The position numbers were made by a program, and so were the translations under genes. Positions 21,215 through 32,446 of a stretch of DNA of 64,000 nt are shown here, piece after piece (position 1 is the first letter of the stretch; the number at the start of each line of letters is the position of its first letter). The notes below the pieces were generated by a model. The model was not told the DNA's origin and ran no database searches. It saw only the letters and a list, made by a program, of their open reading frames with translations. This DNA is from Talpa occidentalis (taxonomy: Eukaryota; Chordata; Mammalia; Eulipotyphla; Talpidae): assembly GCF_014898055.3 (NCBI RefSeq), contig NW_023601212.1, positions 42,272,329 to 42,336,328 on the forward strand, in the 5' to 3' direction.

Positions 21215-22563
21215 TTTTTTTTTTATTTTTTTTTAAATAATAAATTTTATTTTTATATTCCCCCATACAATTGCAAACGCCCCATTCTGACCCCAATCCT
21301 TCCCCTCCCGCCCCCCACCCCCCAAAAAGTGTCTCTGGTTCATAGTTTTTTGTTGATTTTGATTTTCACTTTCTTATATTCATTTTCCTGGTCCCTTATT
21401 TAAGTTTTCTAGATTCCTGCTATGAGTGAGACCATCCGGTATTTTTCTTTTCCTTTTTGGCTTATTTTGCTGAGCATGATCCCTTCCAGCGCCATCCATG
21501 TTGCTGCAAATTGCATGTGTTTATCTTTTTTGAATGCTGAGTAATATTCCATGGTATATATGTACCACATCTTCTTGATCCAGTCATCAATTTTTGGGCA
21601 TTTGGGTTGTTTCCAAAGCTTAGCTATTGTAAACAGTGCTGCTATAAACATAGGGGTGCAGGTGCTCTTTGGAATGGATGTTTCTGTGTCCTTTGGGTAA
21701 ATACCTAGGAGTGGAATTGCTGGATCATATGGAAGCTCTATGTTTAGTAGGTCCAGAAATCCCCACACAGCTCTCCACAGTGGTTGGACCAGTTTGCACT
21801 CCCACCAACAGTGCAGGAGAGTTCCTTTCTCTCCACACCCTCGCCAACATTTGTTGTTGCTAGTTTTTTTAATATGTGCCATTCTCACTGCTGTGAGATG
21901 GTATCTCATGGTAGTTTTGATTTGCATTTCCCTGATGACAAGTGATGTTGAACATTTTTTCATATGCCTGTTGGCCATTTGCATTTCCTCTTCAGAGAAG
22001 TTTCTTTTTAGCTCTTCTGCCCATTTTTTGACTGGATTATTTTCTTTGTTGTTGTTGAGTCTCATCAACTCTTTGCAGATTTTTGTGATCAGTCCTTTAT
22101 CATTAGTGTTGTGTGCAAAAATGTTCTCCCAGTCAGTGGGGTTTCTCTTTGTTTTTGTTATTGTCTCTTTTGCTGTGCAGAAGCTCTTTAATTTGATGTA
22201 GTCCCAGCTGTTTATCTTTGCCTTCACTATCACTGCTTTGGGTGATGTGTCTGTAAAGATGTCTTGGATGTGCAAATCCCGTAGTGTTTCGCCTATATTT
22301 CCTTCTATGTATTTTATGGTTTCAGGTCTTATGTCTAGTTCTTTAATCCATTTTGAGTTGATTTTTGTGTATGGTGTGAGGTAGTGGTCAAGCTTCATTC
22401 TTTTGCATGTAGCGACCCAGTTTTCCCAGCACCATTTATTGAACAAACTTTCTTTGCTCCAATGCATAGTCTTTGCTCCTTTGTCAAAGATTAGTTGACC
22501 ATAAATCTGTGGGTTTATTTCTGGATTTTCTATTCGATTCCATTGGTCTGTATGTCTGTTCTT
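21215..22563 (-). mobile_element. 5'-truncated young L1 with open ORF2 C-terminus
   Basis: A 1.35-kb 3' portion of the young L1 on the minus strand. The ORF2 C-terminal frame is open for over 350 codons (22467 to the stop at 21409), including the Cys/His cluster near 21830, so the insertion is recent. The 3'UTR and T-run (A-tail) lie at 21215-21408. It is flanked by an exact 16-bp TSD GAAACTCTGTCTTTTA (21199-21214, 22564-22579). Confidence 0.95.
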
Positions 22564-22985
22564 GAAACTCTGTCTTTTAATTGGAGTTCAGTCTGTTTTC
22601 ATTTAGAGTGTTTATCCTCTTCAGTTTTTATCCTTAAATATTTTGATCACATTTTTACATTCTCTCCTTTCTCACAGTGTTTTTTCAGCGGAGTCTGATA
22701 TTAGTCTATTTAGGATTCCTTTATACATTATCTGTTTCTTTCCCCTCTCCAGCTTCATTATTCTTTCTTTGTCTTGAATTCTTGGAAGTTTCATTGCTAT
22801 GTGTCTTGGGGTAGCTCTCATTTTGCTTACCTAACTTGTAGTTATTTTGATTTCAAAGATTTGCCTATTCAGTTCCTTTTTCAGTTTTGGGATGTTTTGT
22901 TATATGATTTCTTTCAGTAGTTATCTATCTCCTTCTCTCTATTTCTCTCCCCTTTCTAGGATACCCATTATTCTTTTTTTTAAAT

Positions 22986-24338
22986 TTTTATATTCCCCAT
23001 ACAATTGCAACCCCCTGATTTTGACCCCAATCTCTCCTTTCCCCACCCTCCTCCATGTGTCTCTGGTTCATAGTTGTTTGTTGATTTTGATTTTTTTTTC
23101 TTTCTTATAGTTATTCATTTTCCTGGCCCCTTATTTAGGTTTTCTAGATTCCTGTTATGAGTGAGACCATCTGGTATTTTTCTTTTTCTTTCTAGCTTAT
23201 TTCACTGAGCATGATCCCTTCCAGCGCCATCCATGTTGCAGTAAATTGCATGTGTTTATCTTTTCTGAATGCTGAGTAATATTCCATGTTATATATGTAC
23301 CACATCTTCTTGATCCAGTCATCTATTTTTGGGCATTTGCATTGTTTCCAAAGCTTAGCTATTGTAAACAGTGCTGCTATAAACATAGGAGTGCAGGTGC
23401 TCTTTGAAATTAGTGTTTCCGTGTCCTTTGGGTAAATACCTAATTGTGGAATTGCTGGATCATATGGAAGCTCTATCTTTAGTAGGTTGAGGAATCTCCA
23501 CACAGCTTTCCATAGTGGTTGGACCAGTTTGCACTCCTACCAGCAATGCAGGAGTGTTCCTTTTTCTCCACATCCTCGCCAACATTTGTTGTTGCTAGTT
23601 TTTTTAATATGTACCATTCTCACTGGTGTGAGATGGTATCTCATTGTAATTTTGATTTACACTTTCTGATTGCAAGTGACGTTGAACATTTTTTCATATG
23701 CCTGTTGGCCATTTGTATTTCCTCTTTGGAGAAGTTTCTTTTTAGCTCTTCTGCCCATCTTTTGACTGGATTCTTTTCTTTGTTTTTGTTGAGTCTCATC
23801 AGCTCTTTGCAGATTTTTGTGATCAGTCCTTTATCATTAGTGTTGTGTGCAAAAATGTTCTCCCAATTGGTGGGATTTCTCTTTGTTTTGTTTATTGGCT
23901 CTTTTGCTGTGCAGAAACTCTTTAATTTGATGTAGTCCCAGCTGTTTATCTTTGCCTTCACTATCACTGCTTTGGGTGATGCATCTGTAAAGATGTCTTT
24001 GAGGTGCATGTCATGTAGTGTTTCGCCTATATTTCCTTCTATATATTTTATGGTTTCAGGTCTTATGTCTAGTTTTTTAATCCATTTTGAGTTGGTTTTT
24101 GTGCATGGTGTTAGGTAGTAGTCAAGCTTCATTCTTTTGCATGTAGCAACCCAGTTTTCCCAGCACCATTTATTGAACAAACTTTCTTTGCTCCAGTGCA
24201 TATTCTTTGCTCCTTTGTCAAAGATTAGTTGACCATAGATCTGTGGGTTTATTTCTGGGTTTTCTATTCAGTTCCATTGGTCCATGTGTCTGTTCTCATT
24301 CCAATACCATGCAGTTTTGATTATTATGGCTTTGTAGT
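22986..24338 (-). mobile_element. 5'-truncated L1, older than its neighbour
   Basis: A minus-strand L1 3' portion of nearly the same extent as 21215-22563, but with more changes and a frame broken near 23640. It is flanked by an exact 19-bp TSD TAGGATACCCATTATTCTT (22967-22985, 24339-24357). It lies in the ORF1 region of the old L1. Confidence 0.95.
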
Positions 24339-24680
24339 TAGGATACCCATTATTCTTGTATTATCTTTCCTCATGGAGTTGGATAATTCTCAAAGTGTTC
24401 AATTTTTTTTCTTCCATCTGAAATATTTGTGCATTACCTTCCTCAAGGTCACTGATTCAGTCTTCAATTTGACCTATTATTTTTCTCCAGAATTTTTTAT
24501 ATTCTCTGTTGATCTTTTTACAACATGCAATTCTGTTATTTTCTTGTTCAATTCTTCAATTTTGCTCTTCTGTTCATTAATTTTATTTCTCAGGACATTC
24601 ATTTTTCTGAGCTTTCTTCCATTTCTTTGAATTTCTTTATGATGCAATTTTGAATTCTCTATCTAATAGGAAGAAAAGAT

Positions 24681-26950
24681 TTATGCCCTTGTGGTTAGGG
24701 TCTGTCTCTGTGGTATAGAATTCCCCCTGAAGGCTCAGATTGTCAGTTGTGGTATTTCTTTTCCTCATTGTCTACTTCCTGAAAGTTAAGAGTGCAAAGC
24801 TTCCACTTTTCCAGCAGATGGTGTTGTATGCGGGGTGCGCTAATCTGTAGCTGGTTCTTCTGTGAGTAGAGGGATCCTAGAGAGAACTCTCACTCAGAGT
24901 GGCACTGTGTGCCAACACTAGCTTGTCTCCTGCCTGGGTCAGGCAGCCTTTTCTCTCAAATTCAAACCTAAGTTTCTGGCAGCTTGTAGTCATGCCCCCT
25001 TGTGCTACCTCAGTATTCTCCAATGTAGTCTCACTCTATAGACTGGGTCCTATCTTCCCATATCCACTGGCTGTTGAGGGAACTGGGTGGGGTGAGCTTC
25101 TTTTTCCTCTCTATCCCCCACCCATCTGCCTGGTGCCCTACAGCACTCACCCCACATCTCCTCTGTCCAAATCCTCAACACTCAGTTCAGCCTTGCAAAG
25201 GCACAGATATGAACCATGGTTTCCATCCACTTCTACTTCCACTTACTCTCTGTTCTCTTAAGGCAAAATTTCTCCTTACTCTCTGTTCTCTTAAGGCAAA
25301 ATTTCTCCTGTCCTTTCTGTCAGTGTTTGTCCCTGGTGACCATGAGGAACTCCAGTTTTGCTCCCTGTTACGGGTTCCTCCAGATTCAGTGCTTATCTGA
25401 ACTTCTTGGTTTATTCTCAGATCTAAGCAGCAACTTAGCTTTGTTGTCATCTTTCCTAGACCAGACCTTATTCTATTATTTCTTTAAATAAATTCCCTAT
25501 CTCATTCTCTCTCTTCTCCTTCTCTGATACCAATTGTCCTTATGGTGCCTTTCCTAATAGAATCAGACAGGTCTCAGAGTACTTATTTTTCTGTTTCTTC
25601 TTATATCTGGTTCTTTGTGCACTGTGATCTTCATTGTCTTCAATGTCACTAATTCAGTCTTCTTCCATAGCAGAATATTTTTATCTCCTCAATTGATATT
25701 TTAGCATCCTGCAATTCTCTTCCTTTCTTGCTTAAATCTTCAGTTTCTACTTTATGTTCAATAATTATATTCCTCAACTCATTATATTTTCCTGAATCTA
25801 CTGCATTTTCTTCCCTTCTTTCAATTTTGAACTCTCTTCTGTCTGAAGAAAGACTTTCCATATCTTTGTGGTGGGTTCTGGACAGTGTTCCCTCCTGTGG
25901 TGGTGACATACTCCTTTGAGGTCTCAATGTACAATGGGGATGGGTGGGTCTGTATTCTGGTTTCCAAAGCCCTGGGTCCATAAGTCCCCTGCCAAAAACA
26001 TTATGCACACATTATTATTGGAGGTGCTGCACTCTCCCCTCTCTGCAATGAAACAGATGCCAGAAATAATTCTAAGTCTACACTTTGTTTACCTCCCCAG
26101 GGTGGGCACAGAAAAACCCACTGGCAGACTGAGTTCTCTGTGGTCATTTGAGGTTCCTTTCTAGACACAGGATGGAGGGAGGGGTATATATGTGTTCAGT
26201 CTTTCTGAAGCCTGTGTTTAGAATTGCCCTGCCAAAAAGGCCCTGCACACGATAGTCCTGGACTCTCCCCACTACTGAACTCTCCCCTGCTGGCAGAGAA
26301 AAGAAGGCACCAGAAACAGTACTGGTTCCAGTTCTCTGGCTGCCTCCCCAAGGTGTGCACAAAAATCTCTGTTGGGCAGACTAGATTTACTCTACAGGCC
26401 TAGGCTGGAGGCACACAGTGGTGAGGGCTGGGTATCCCCAGAGATCCCTAGGGTAGTCACAAACAAACCTGAGATTCCAAATACAGTGAAGGGGTCAGCT
26501 AAGTGACTCTCCCCACTGCCAAATCCAGTTCCCTGGCCTCCTGGGTGTCCTCTGTTGAACTAGCAAGCAGGCTAAGCTCTCAGAGAATTATCACTCTCCT
26601 TCCAGGGCCAAGACCATGAGAGAGCCTGGGGACCTGGCAGAGTAAAGGCCAGCTTTCCTCCTGGGAACTGGCACCATTCCTGATTTAGAGTTTCTCAGTC
26701 TTTCCTGCCCTTTCTGAAGGATTCTGACTCTGCTCTTTGCTGGGACACAGGTCCTCACATCCCCAGCTCCATTCCAGATATGGTTGTTCCTTCCAGATGC
26801 TTATTCTTGGTATCTGTAAAGGATGCAGTGACTCAAGAATCCTGTCCTTCCACAGTCCTTCCCCACCCCCTATTCTATTGTACTGGCTAGAACCTCTGGT
26901 TCAATCTTAATTATAAAAAAGAGCTGACATTCTTTCCCTCTTCCTAATCT
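24681..26950 (-). mobile_element. Old L1 5'UTR and a second ORF1-like stretch
   Basis: 24681-25480 reads as the likely 5'UTR of the old minus-strand L1. At 25600-25870 an ORF1-like coiled-coil region recurs on the minus strand (about 120 aa open, rich in Glu and Lys, with RREFKIERREEN). It is followed by more GC-richer sequence to about 26950 that may be another 5'UTR. Either a second old L1 lies upstream of the first, or the 5' end was duplicated. No ends are visible. Confidence 0.4.
25243..25308. repeat. Perfect 33-bp tandem duplication
   Basis: Two identical 33-base units, 25243-25275 and 25276-25308, each starting TTACTCTCTGTTC and ending AAATTTCTCC. Identity suggests a recent duplication within old repeat DNA. 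Confidence 0.9.
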
Positions 26951-26979
26951 TAAGGGAAAAGAATTCAATCTTTCACCTT

Positions 26980-27310
26980 TAAATTTGAATCTAGATATAT
27001 GGTTTTTAAAAATTTTTCTAATTCCATTTAGTTAATTTCTAGTTTAATTCCACTATTATAGAACATATTATAAGGTTTCAATCCTTTGAAATTTATTGAG
27101 AATTGTTCTATGACCCATCACGTGGGCCTATTTTAGTGAATACTCATGTAAATTTGCAAAAATTGTGCATCTTATAGGTGTTGGTATAGTGTTCTGTAAA
27201 TATCAACCAGGTCAAGTCGGCTAGTAATGTTATCCAAATCGTCTATATGCTTGCTGATTTTTTTGCTTGTTTATACTATCTATTGGAAAGGCCTGCTGAA
27301 ATCTTCGACT
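26980..27310 (-). mobile_element. Old L1 ORF2 endonuclease-region fragment
   Basis: The plus strand carries the reverse complement of an ancient L1 segment: TTCTATGACCCATCACGTGG, GTGTTCTGTAAATATCAACC, AGGTCAAGTCGGCTAG, then CTGATTTTTTTGC. The order fits L1 ORF2. Stops are frequent. Confidence 0.6.
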
Positions 27311-27334
27311 ATTGTGGATTTGCAGAAATGAAAA

Positions 27335-27430
27335 CTCTCCTCCATGTGTGGCCATCTTTGGAGGATAATTTGGCAATATATAGCAAAACCATAAATATGT
27401 ACACTGTATTATGCAGAAGTTTATCTTCTA
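27335..27430 (+). mobile_element. Short old L1 ORF2 fragment
   Basis: GGAGGATAATTTGGCAATAT followed by a Lys/Asn-coding stretch resembles the ancient L1/HAL1 ORF2 segment after the Cys cluster. Short and diverged. Confidence 0.4.
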
Positions 27431-27862
27431 GAGATATCAGCTGTGTGAGAAAAGGAAGAAAAAGAACAGAGATGAGAGATCCAATCCTTCCAATGAGGTC
27501 AGCATATAGATGAAGGCATAGGAAGAAACTGAATGGGCCTGGAATTTGTTGCTCTAACATGGTTCAAAGTCTTCCAATCTTTCTGATAATGTTCATGAAT
27601 GTCTAAGACAAAATCAGCCTGTTCCAGGGAATCTTACTTTTTCTATATTCCCTTTGTGGCATCCACCACACAGAATATTTCTTCTTTTCCCCCACCCCCA
27701 GAGACAAAGAAAGTATATTTAATCACTACTTGAATATTTATTGACGGTATTTTAAGTTTGGGACAAAATATACACATCTCCATTCTATTTTTTATAAGTC
27801 CAAATCTGTTTCTATAACCTCTGGGAAGTTTACTGGCTCTGGGAAAAGCAGAGTCAGATATT
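27431..27862. other. Intergenic DNA, nothing recognised
   Basis: No gene or repeat that I can name. Confidence 0.4.
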
Positions 27863-27876
27863 AAAGAAAAGAGCAG

Positions 27877-28470
27877 AGCCTCCCCTGGTGGCGAAGTGGT
27901 TGAGCGCTGGGCTGCGAAGCTGCCCATAGCCTCTGCAGTGCTGGTTAGATCCCCAGCCACCAGCAGGGTTCCACAAGGCACACAGACCTCTCCTGCCACA
28001 CCCGCTGCTCCCCTCAGCAGTGTATTTCGTCAGTCTGTCTGTTCTGTTCCCTGTGTGAATTCTCTCACCTCCCACGCTTCTGACTGTACCCAGTGCTTGT
28101 ATAAATCAATCAATCAATCTTTCTTAAAAAATGTTAAAAGGGCCTCCCCGGTGGCGCAGCGGTTGAGCGCTGGGTTGCGAAGCTGCCCGTGGCCTCTGCG
28201 GCGCCGGTTCGATCCCCGGCTGCTCCCCAGCCACCGGAGGAGGATCCCACATGGTGCGCAGACCTCTCCTGCCACCCGCTGCTCCCCTCAGCAGTGTACT
28301 TCAGTCCTTCTGCCTGCTCTGCTCCCCACTCTGGCTCTGGTGAATTCTCTCACCCTCCCGCGCTTCTGACTGTACCCAGTGCATGTATAAACAAAACAAA
28401 CAAACAAATATAATAAATAAATAAATAAAAACATGCCTCTATTAAAAAAAAATGTTAAAAAAAAAGAAAG
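27877..28470 (+). repeat. tRNA-derived SINE hosting a second SINE
   Basis: The outer SINE (27877-28125 plus a short A-rich remainder at 28447-28470) is flanked by an exact 14-bp TSD AAAGAAAAGAGCAG (27863-27876, 28471-28484). A younger member of the same family inserted into its A-rich tail at 28140. The outer copy is shorter in the head-body junction than the inner one. Confidence 0.9.
28140..28446 (+). repeat. tRNA-derived SINE, best-preserved copy
   Basis: This is the cleanest member of the family in the window. The tRNA-like head has an RNA polymerase III A box (TGGCGCAGCGG, 28152-28162) and B box (GGTTCGATCCC, 28206-28216), 44 bases apart as in tRNA genes. A CT-rich body and an A-rich tail with (AAAC)n and (AAAT)n follow. 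It sits in the tail of the outer SINE with a 14-bp TSD AAAAAATGTTAAAA (28126-28139, 28447-28460). Such SINEs are noncoding and use L1 enzymes to move. The source tRNA is not determined. Confidence 0.9.
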
Positions 28471-28773
28471 AAAGAAAAGAGCAGTAGAAAGGACTCAAGA
28501 TCCTTCCAGCTTAATCTTCCTGGTTTGTAAAACTGCATAAAACATCCCTCCTTACCTCCACTCATCTGCTCAGTGTTTAGAGTAGCAAGGCCATAATAAG
28601 GACACCCAAGTGTGCCTCTGGACTTGACATATTGACCTATGATCTCAGAGTGACCTTCCCAAGGCAGACCATGGCCAGCTGGAGGCAGGAGAATTCTCTC
28701 CAATGCTGTTCCTCCATGATTTCTTTTGCTTCTATTATAGTCTTCAACATCATTTGCCAGTTGGAAACACTGA

Positions 28774-28945
28774 TACATTTGACTATGGATACAGAGAACC
28801 TGTATTTGAATCTCAGCTCCCATATTTCCTATCTGGGTGACCTTGGACAAGTCATGTGAACTCTCTTTGCAAACTCCCTCTGCTTCATATGTAAATAAGA
28901 AAAAATAATATGTACTTATAGGATTATTGAGGATATATGTTGGGA
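28774..28945 (+). repeat. MIR SINE
   Basis: The order TTTGAATCTCAGCTCC, TGGGTGACCTTGGACAAGTCA, CTCTTTGC..., CATATGTAAATAAG and the following TACTTATAGGATTATTGAGGA match the MIR core and its downstream part in the plus direction. Confidence 0.8.
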
Positions 28946-30051
28946 TAACAGAAAACCCTGGCGAATTTGCAAACAAGTTTATTGTCCACATAATTTTCAA
29001 TATTAGTCATTCCTAACATTATAGTATAGTATAGTATATTAGTGATGCTATTCTGCAGTAAACTTATGATTTCATACTGTAATAGAGTATGTATCTACAT
29101 AGACTGAGTGCAGCCAACTTTTAAAATAGGGCTTGGACTCAAATGTAGGCTTGGTCACATAATTCAAATACTGAAAATTTTCCCCATTCCACAAACCCTT
29201 TTCTCCACACACAATATCCCTACACACAGATTAGAACCTGACATTCAAAATGCTTTGGATGATGAGAGATCATTTAAAAAAAAAATGCTTAGGATGACAT
29301 GTCAATTCTATCTTCCAATGACCATGATTATTAATCCAAAAACATCTTAGATAATTATTTCCACAAAGACAAAGAAGAGTGGTGCATCATTTCCCTGGAA
29401 ATCCTTAATTTAATGATCATAACAATTGTGCCCACTGATGATGACAATGTAAGATTTAAAATAGGAACACTCAATCTAAGATGGCCCTGAAATTTACTCA
29501 AATTGCCTTCACCATTTTATGTCTCTGCCGTACAATAATTGGGACCACAAAAGTGGCAAATGCTTGGACTACCACCTAGAGTCATCTTGAATGATAATAT
29601 TCCACTTCCATATAACCTTAAATTATGATTCAAAGACACTGCTGAGAACCATCAGGACAGGGATACACAATATCAACAGTCAGAGTACCAGCTCCTAGAG
29701 CTATGATTTCAGGGGTTAGATTCCAACTCTATTGCTTACTATGCAGAAATTTATTATAAGAGTAGGATATGAGGCAGGTCATTAACAGGTGACTAAAATA
29801 TCCACAGGCTGAGATCCATCTCTGCTCTTGGTTTGGCATTCTTATGGTATTTCTGTTCAAGACTGGGGAAAACCCAATTCCTTCTCTTGTTTAAGTGACT
29901 GTGATCACTACATTTGTATTCCTCAAATCAAAAAAGAGATAAGCAAGGCAAGAAGGAGGAAGGGTGCTGGTCAGAGTAATCTTTGAACCACATAGTCTGC
30001 AAATGAAAAATAGGTCTCAGCTATGAAAGACAACTCAGTGTCTCCATGAGG
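28946..30051. other. Intergenic DNA downstream of the olfactory receptor
   Basis: No gene is recognised. A weak MIR-like pattern appears at about 29690-29780 (GGGGTTAGATTCCAACTC...). A short (TATAG)n run lies at about 29022-29038. Confidence 0.4.
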
Positions 30052-30971
30052 TCATCTCTTTGATCTGAAAGCAACTCTGCTAAGGAAGTTGGCCAAAGCC
30101 ACTTGAACTTCTTGATTTCTCAGACTATAGATAAGGGGGTTTAGTGTGGGGATAACAAGACTATAGAAGAAGAAAACCATATTGTCCTGCTGTGGACTGT
30201 GGTAGGTGCCTGGAACCATATGCATGAACACAGCTGCCCCATAAAATAGTCCCACTACTGTGATAAGTGAGGAGCCCTCAATTGAGTTCATGCAGAGAAT
30301 GGTTCTCAAAATGTGGCTGTAAGAGGTGAAGATGAGTGAGAGAGACAGCAACATGATCAGCACCCCCGAGATGGACAGTGTCAACTCATAGGCAGAGGTA
30401 TCTGCACTAGCGAGCTTTAGCAGAGCAGGCAGTTCACAAAAGAAGTGTTCCACAGTGTGTGAGTCACAGTATGGAAAGTGCAGAATTATAGAGGTCTGGA
30501 TGGAGGCCACAAGCACACCCGACAACCAGGAGGTGGCCACCATGAGCAGGCCCAGCTGGTGTCTCATGAGTATGGGATAATGCAAGGGGTGGCACACTGC
30601 AACATAATGGTCATAAGACATGAGGGATAGCAGAACCCCTCAGAGACACCCATCAACATCAGAAAGAACATCTGAGTTCCACAACCTCCAAAGGAGATGG
30701 AACTACCTCCCTGCATGAAGTTGGCTGCCATCTTGGGAATGGTGATCAATGGGAAGCCAACATCCAATAGGGAGAGTTGACTGAGCAAAAAGTACATGGG
30801 TTTATGGAGCCTGGGGTCTGTGTGAATCAAAAAGAGCAGGATAGCATTGCCCAGAAGGCCCATGGTGAATATGGTTACCACAAGGGAGAATAGGACAAGA
30901 TGTGGTCCTGCGTGGCTGAAGAGCCCCATGAGAATGAAGTCCGAGGTCATGGACTGATTAGCTTGACCCAT
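30052..30971 (-). pseudogene. Olfactory receptor pseudogene, OR2Z1-like
   Basis: Intronless class II olfactory receptor, a seven-helix odorant GPCR of nasal sensory neurons, now disrupted. From ATG 30971 the first frame gives MGQANQS (N-glycosylation site), TM1 with LLGN, PMYFLLSQLSLLD, and reaches the end of TM3. A 1-base loss near 30638 shifts the frame just before MSYD. The second frame carries YVAVCHPLHY, the FPYC loop, SYSHIL of TM5, NPLIYSLRN of TM7 and a normal stop at 30052. Two more defects are present: DRY at the TM3 end reads DHY, and the family-typical K-A-x-x-T-C block at the TM6 start is missing (about 8 codons, in frame, near 30275). From memory of the family it most resembles human OR2Z1 (TIPKM, LMGVSEG, GLFYGAAVFM, YHSPQQDN); orthology is not shown. 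No other receptor lies in the window. Confidence 0.9.
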
Positions 30972-31514
30972 GCTCCATCATTCCTCCTCAGAAAGAACAA
31001 GATATTTAACAAGTAGCTTTGTGGGTGATAGTTTCATCCTACATGCCAATTGCAATTGTTTGATAGCAGCTGCATAGAATCTTTTGAAGCTGATGAAATG
31101 CTAGGTCTTAGTAGGAAAAAGTGTAATAATTAATTCATTATGTCTGCTCTGGCCAGGCTATGAGGAATAGCAAATAATCCTCTGTGTTTGCCATTTCTTT
31201 GTAAAGGTCTTACTTCAGGCAAGCTTTCAGTTTAGCTGTCTTTGTCCCCAAACTAGAAAGCACAAATCATCTCTATTTTAATATCAGAAAAAATCCCATC
31301 CCAGATGTGCTAGGGTCAAAGTGGAGGTGGAATTTTAAAGAGATGAGAATATGAAATAGAGGGATCTTGCCAAAAATAATATGGAATTTTGAAATTGGGT
31401 AAAATTAAATTCAAAAGCATGCAGAAAGGCTTGTTTTCAAATCTTGGATGGGGAAAGGGGAAGGTCAAAATCTGGGAAGAGCCTGAGGGGAGATGGCATT
31501 CAAAATGTGGATGC
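30972..31514. other. Intergenic DNA upstream of the olfactory receptor
   Basis: This would hold the intron and 5' exon of the receptor gene if present. I see no clear promoter or splice site. Otherwise it appears unique. Confidence 0.4.
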
Positions 31515-32446
31515 ACCTACCAAAAGCAATCTACAGATTCAATGCTATTCCAATCAAAATTTCAATGTCATTCTTCAAAGAAATAGAACAATTATTGATG
31601 AAATTCATATGGAATCACAAAAAAACCCGAGAGCCAAAGCCCTCCTGAAAAAAAAAGAAGGGAATGGAGGCATCACACTCCCAGACTTCAAACTGTACTA
31701 CAAAGCCATAATAATCAAAACTGCATGGTATTGGAACAAGAACAGACACACAGACCAATGGAATCGAATAGAAAAATCCAGAAATAAACCCACAGATCTA
31801 TGGTCAACTAATCTTTGACAAAGGAGCAACTACTATGCATTGGAGCAAAGAAAGTTTGTTCAATAAATGGTGCTGGGAAAACTGGGTCACTACATGCAAA
31901 AGAATGAAGCTTGAACACTACCTCACACCATACACAAAAATCAACTCAAAATGGATTAAAGAACTAGACATAAGACCTGAAACCATAAAATACATAGAAG
32001 GAAATATAGGAGAAACACTACGTGATTAGCACATCAAAGACATCTTTACAGACACATCACCCAAAGCAGTGATAGTGAAGGCAAAGATAAACAGCTGGGA
32101 CTACATCAAATTAAAGAGCTTCTGCACAGCAAAAGAGACAATAACAAAAACAAAGAGAAACCCCTCCAACTGGGAGAACATTTTTGCACCCAACACTAAT
32201 GATAAAGGACTGATCACAAAAATCTGCAAAGAGCTGATGAGACTCAACAACAACAAAGAAAATAATCCAGTTAAAAAATGGGCAGAAGAGCTAAAAAGAA
32301 ACTTCTCTGAAGAGGAAATGCAAATGGCCAACAGGCATATGAAAAAATGTTCAACATCACTTGTCATCAGGGAAATGCAAATCAAAACTACCATGAGATA
32401 CCATCTTACACCAGTGAGAATGGCACATATTAAAAAAACTAGCAAC
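31515..32446 (+). mobile_element. L1 ORF2 fragment fused to the 5' end of L1-B
   Basis: About 930 bases of young L1 ORF2 (from text coding for [13 protein letters not shown] to [10 protein letters not shown]), with one internal stop near 32028 and frameshifts near 31640 and 31790. It has no 3'UTR and no A-tail, and stops at the exact base where the L1-B 5'UTR begins. I find no TSD at its left end. A 5' template jump during L1-B integration would explain this (inference). Confidence 0.8.

Larger units (their letters stand above)
18690..24680 (-). mobile_element. Old near-full-length L1, four times interrupted
   Basis: Read on the minus strand, pieces of one ancient L1 follow in order. They are ORF1 (24680 to 24358, then 22966 to about 22580), endonuclease and RT (about 21198 to 19992, then 19692 to 19247) and RT/C-terminal part (18775 to 18690). 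It was cut by an LTR-like element (18776-19246), a SINE (19710-19974) and two young L1s (21215-22563 and 22986-24338), the last three each with their own exact TSD. Its frames hold many stops. Residual endonuclease and ORF1 words are visible, such as the reverse complement coding for LQETRL-like text near 21150. Confidence 0.75.

Noticed and set aside
28140..28220. A functional tRNA gene
   Set aside because: A and B boxes are present, but the sequence continues into a SINE body with tail and TSD, and recurs in six other places.
30052..30621. 189-aa frame as a separate receptor-like gene
   Set aside because: It is the C-terminal half of the olfactory receptor, separated from the N-terminal half by one lost base.
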